Positions 34,168 to 35,949 of a DNA stretch of 35,949 nucleotides are shown here, one piece after another. Each line of letters starts with the position of its first letter. Position 1 is the stretch's first letter. Both the position numbers and the translations under genes were made by a program. The notes beneath the pieces are model-generated. The model was not told the origin of the DNA. It saw nothing but the letters and a program-made list of their open reading frames with translations, and searched no databases. The stretch covers positions 1 to 35,949 of the forward strand of contig JAHDEB010000044.1 in the NCBI GenBank assembly GCA_020629055.1, in the 5' to 3' direction. This DNA is from Chloroflexota bacterium. GTDB lineage: Bacteria; Chloroflexota; Anaerolineae; Promineifilales; Promineifilaceae.

Positions 34168-34206
34168 AAAAGGGCCGGCCGGAAAATTTCCGGCCGGCCC
34201 TTTTTT
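34168..34206. terminator. bidirectional terminator between clpC and the bchE-like gene
   Basis: AAAAGGGCCGGCCGGAAA (34168-34185) pairs perfectly with TTTCCGGCCGGCCCTTTT (34187-34204), an 18-bp stem with T-runs on both strands. The stem itself contains two CGGCCG words. It can serve both convergent genes. Confidence 0.93.
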
Positions 34207-34214
34207 GTTTCTTG

Positions 34215-35666
34215 TTATGTCCAGAAATCTTCGATTCGAATCGGTTCCTCTGCGAATTGATCGTTGAAGAAAAATTGAAACCATTCGTAGAACCAGACTC
34301 TTTTTCCGATGTTATTGTACCAGAACATCGCTTTTCTTAATCGCTTGTCCGGGTGAAATAACCATCGGCAAATCGCCTTTGGCCGAGTTTGCATAATGAC
34401 CTCCAGCATCTTGCCAAGAAAAATCATTTGCCATGGTTTTAAATGGCTAGCTTCTAAAATCTGATGCTTATAGTCCCATTTAGTTTGATCAAGCTGAATA
34501 ATCTTTTTATCTTTAATTTCTTGGAAATAGGGTGTCCATTTGTGCGGGGTGACATAGAGCAATTGAATCTGATCTGGATCGTACGAAAGTAACTGCTTCA
34601 AACTATTAAAGAAGTCTTTAATAGTTTCTTCTCCAAACCCAATAACATAAGTTGCCATTGACAAGATATTATGCTTGCGTAGAAGCTGAATCGCTTCTCT
34701 ATCTTTAGAAATCGAGCCTGCCTTTCTTATTTTTTCTAAGACCACTTCATCATAATTTTCAATGCCGAGTAGGAACCGTTCAAACCCCGCATTTTTATAC
34801 AAATGCAGATAATCCTTATCTCTCACAATATTATCAGCCCGAATTGAACCAACGAGGGTCAAATTTAAATCTTTTGCAATCAATGCCTCTAAAAACTCTA
34901 CCCACGGACCTTGATGTGTTGAGGGATTCTCGTCAGCAAAGTTAATTACTTCAATCCCCATTTCCCTGTGGAGCATTTCAATTTCATCTGCAAGTAGTTG
35001 AGGGTTTCGGTGACGCCATTTTTTCCAAAATATACTTTGGCCACAATAGGTACAAGGATAAGGACAACCTCTTGAAAATTGGATTACGATGGCTTTTCGA
35101 TGACCCCAATACGTGTAGTTGTAGCCCTCCATTAACTCCCAACCGATTCGATAATCATCCAAATCAATCAATTCTGCTGGTAAATTTAAACGTGCTTCTT
35201 GTTGATGACGGAATGCGATTCCTTTAACACTGCATAAATCTGCATCTCGCTCAATCGCTTCAACCAAATCTATGATAACCCGTTCACCTTCACCACAAAC
35301 AACAAAATCAATATGGTGATTTAAATCTAAGATCTCTTTCCAATGGAATGTCGGGAAAACACCACCCACCACAACAATTGTGTTAGGCATAGCCCCTTTA
35401 AGCAGTCTAGTAACACTGTTAATGATTGGCTGGGCCGATGTTGACCCAGAGTGGCCTAATAAGATCAGGTCCGGTTGATAATCTATTGCTCTTAAGACGA
35501 TTTCCCCGTGGTTAAGATTTCCAAAATCAGCATCTAGCAGGTTTACGATATGATTGTGATCTAACAAAGGACCGCCGATAGACAATAAGCCTAATGGGGG
35601 TAAATGTTCATAGGCCATGCGGCTTCCAATTGATTTATGTGGCGGGTTTATGAGTAGTATATTCAT
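34215..35666 (-). CDS. bchE: BchE-like B12-binding radical SAM protein (anaerobic Mg-protoporphyrin ester cyclase type)
   Basis: Probable anaerobic cyclase that makes the fifth ring of (bacterio)chlorophyll. An N-terminal cobalamin-binding-like domain (1-150, PDLILLGHSGSTSAQPIINS, VVGGVFPTFHW) is followed by a radical SAM domain with C201, C205 and C208 in CPYPCTYCGQ. Diagnostic BchE stretches follow: KKWRHRNP, INFADENPSTHQGPWVEFLE, VGSIRADNIVRDKDYLHLYK, SMATYVIGFGEETIKDFFN, YDPDQIQLLYVTPHKWTPYF, KWDYKHQILEASHLKPWQM, and the end TRPKAICRWLFHPDKRLRKA MFWYNNIGKRVWFYEW. At 483 aa it is shorter than the longest family members. No other bch genes are in the window. It looks AT-richer than neighbours and has no CGGCCG, a hint of transfer. 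A close non-phototrophic relative is the alternative. Confidence 0.78.
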   Translation of the reverse strand: MNILLINPPHKSIGSRMAYEHLPPLGLLSIGGPLLDHNHIVNLLDADFGNLNHGEIVLRAIDYQPDLILLGHSGSTSAQPIINSVTRLLKGAMPNTIVVVGGVFPTFHWKEILDLNHHIDFVVCGEGERVIIDLVEAIERDADLCSVKGIAFRHQQEARLNLPAELIDLDDYRIGWELMEGYNYTYWGHRKAIVIQFSRGCPYPCTYCGQSIFWKKWRHRNPQLLADEIEMLHREMGIEVINFADENPSTHQGPWVEFLEALIAKDLNLTLVGSIRADNIVRDKDYLHLYKNAGFERFLLGIENYDEVVLEKIRKAGSISKDREAIQLLRKHNILSMATYVIGFGEETIKDFFNSLKQLLSYDPDQIQLLYVTPHKWTPYFQEIKDKKIIQLDQTKWDYKHQILEASHLKPWQMIFLGKMLEVIMQTRPKAICRWLFHPDKRLRKAMFWYNNIGKRVWFYEWFQFFFNDQFAEEPIRIEDFWT

Positions 35667-35782
35667 GATTCAATAAGCGACGTTTTGGATAAACTATTTG
35701 CTTATTGAGCATAAAAAAACATCTCACCTCAATCTAGCACCTGTGTGGATCATATATTGGACTTGAGTGCCTGAAAGGCCGT

Positions 35783-35949
35783 TTACTCGAAACGCCCTTT
35801 CAGTAAAGCGATTGCAACATCACGCATCGATTGTCGATTATTGCGGGACTGTTTTTGTAGCAGATCGTAGGCTTCAGCTTCGCTAATCCCCCTCTCCTGC
35901 ATCAGCTTCCCTTTGGCTTTGTCTAAAATCTTGCGGGTTTCAAGCGCCG
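35783..35949 (-). CDS. ANTAR-domain regulator, C-terminal part (cut by window end)
   Basis: The last 55 codons of a gene entering from beyond the window: ALETRKILDKAKGKLMQERG ISEAEAYDLLQKQSRNNRQS MRDVAIALLKGRFE, then TAA. This is the ANTAR RNA-binding domain, with the pattern LExRKxIxxAKGxLMxxxGxSExEAYxxLQxxSxxxRxSMxDVAxAL. ANTAR proteins usually carry an N-terminal receiver or other sensor and prevent termination by binding paired hexaloop RNAs. The N-terminal part is not in the window. It is upstream of the bchE-like gene on the same strand, with a 116-bp gap. Confidence 0.9.
   Translation of the reverse strand, partial: ALETRKILDKAKGKLMQERGISEAEAYDLLQKQSRNNRQSMRDVAIALLKGRFE

Larger units (their letters stand above)
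426..34196. repeat. highly iterated palindrome CGGCCG dispersed through the window
   Basis: I counted about 93 occurrences by hand, e.g. 426-431, 559-564, 613-618, 1105-1110, 1138-1143 and 34191-34196. They fall in genes on both strands and in all three reading frames, and in a few intergenic sites (near 30761 and in the clpC terminator). Roughly seven would be expected by chance at about 48% GC. They are absent from 34197-35949 and sparse at 8420-10550. Confidence 0.8.

Overview
The window reads as chromosomal DNA of a bacterium, most likely a member of the Chloroflexota (Anaerolineae-like or a relative of the phototrophic lineages). This is inferred from protein style: a ferredoxin with the long CVEVCPVEC...CIDCGACVPEC arrangement, a lipoprotein with a Pro/Thr/Glu linker and an NBR1-type Ig-like domain, a DUF4230 protein, and a BchE-type radical SAM protein. 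GC content looks like the high forties (not computed). Genes are dense. No rRNA, tRNA, insertion sequence, CRISPR array or prophage was seen.

Layout: 216-2971 (+) is the conserved dnaX-ybaB-recR DNA replication/repair group. 3053-4871 (-) holds an LCP cell-wall ligase and a 59-residue membrane protein. 4960-6023 has two Nudix hydrolases converging with interlocked stop codons. 6376-7527 (+) is fabH. 7649-9151 (-) is a membrane histidine kinase. 9679-10341 (-) is a protein-disulfide-oxidoreductase-like protein that has lost both CXXC sites. 10494-12308 (-) is the NBR1-Ig lipoprotein. 12835-20404 (-) is a six-gene cluster: a large membrane/GATase-like protein, an ABC ATPase, two ABC-2 permeases, a coiled-coil membrane protein and a MoxR ATPase. 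20550-22713 has ylxP-like, DUF4230 and folD genes. 22987-25766 (-) has a small membrane protein, a CysE-like acetyltransferase, two stand-alone receiver proteins and a DUF1499 protein. 25867-30620 (-) pairs a metallo-beta-lactamase/double cNMP-binding fusion with a PEP/pyruvate-binding ATP-grasp protein. 30971-34144 (+) has a ferredoxin and clpC, the latter behind a CIRCE element. 34215-35949 (-) has a bchE-like gene and the C-terminal end of an ANTAR-domain regulator cut by the window edge.

Two window-wide patterns stand out. First, the palindrome CGGCCG occurs about 93 times by hand count (roughly one per 390 bp), in all three reading frames and some intergenic DNA, like the HIP1 palindrome of cyanobacteria. 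Second, several genes have a TANNNT -10 box ending only 6-7 nt before the start codon and no Shine-Dalgarno sequence, which predicts leaderless mRNAs. Other genes in the window have good Shine-Dalgarno sequences, so both modes of initiation seem to coexist.

The best candidates for new biology are the MBL-cNMP-cNMP protein with its ATP-grasp partner, the MoxR/ABC-2 cluster without the usual DUF58/VWA partners, the redox-dead tandem thioredoxin-fold protein, and the iterated palindrome. All assignments come from reading motifs by eye; no database search was possible.
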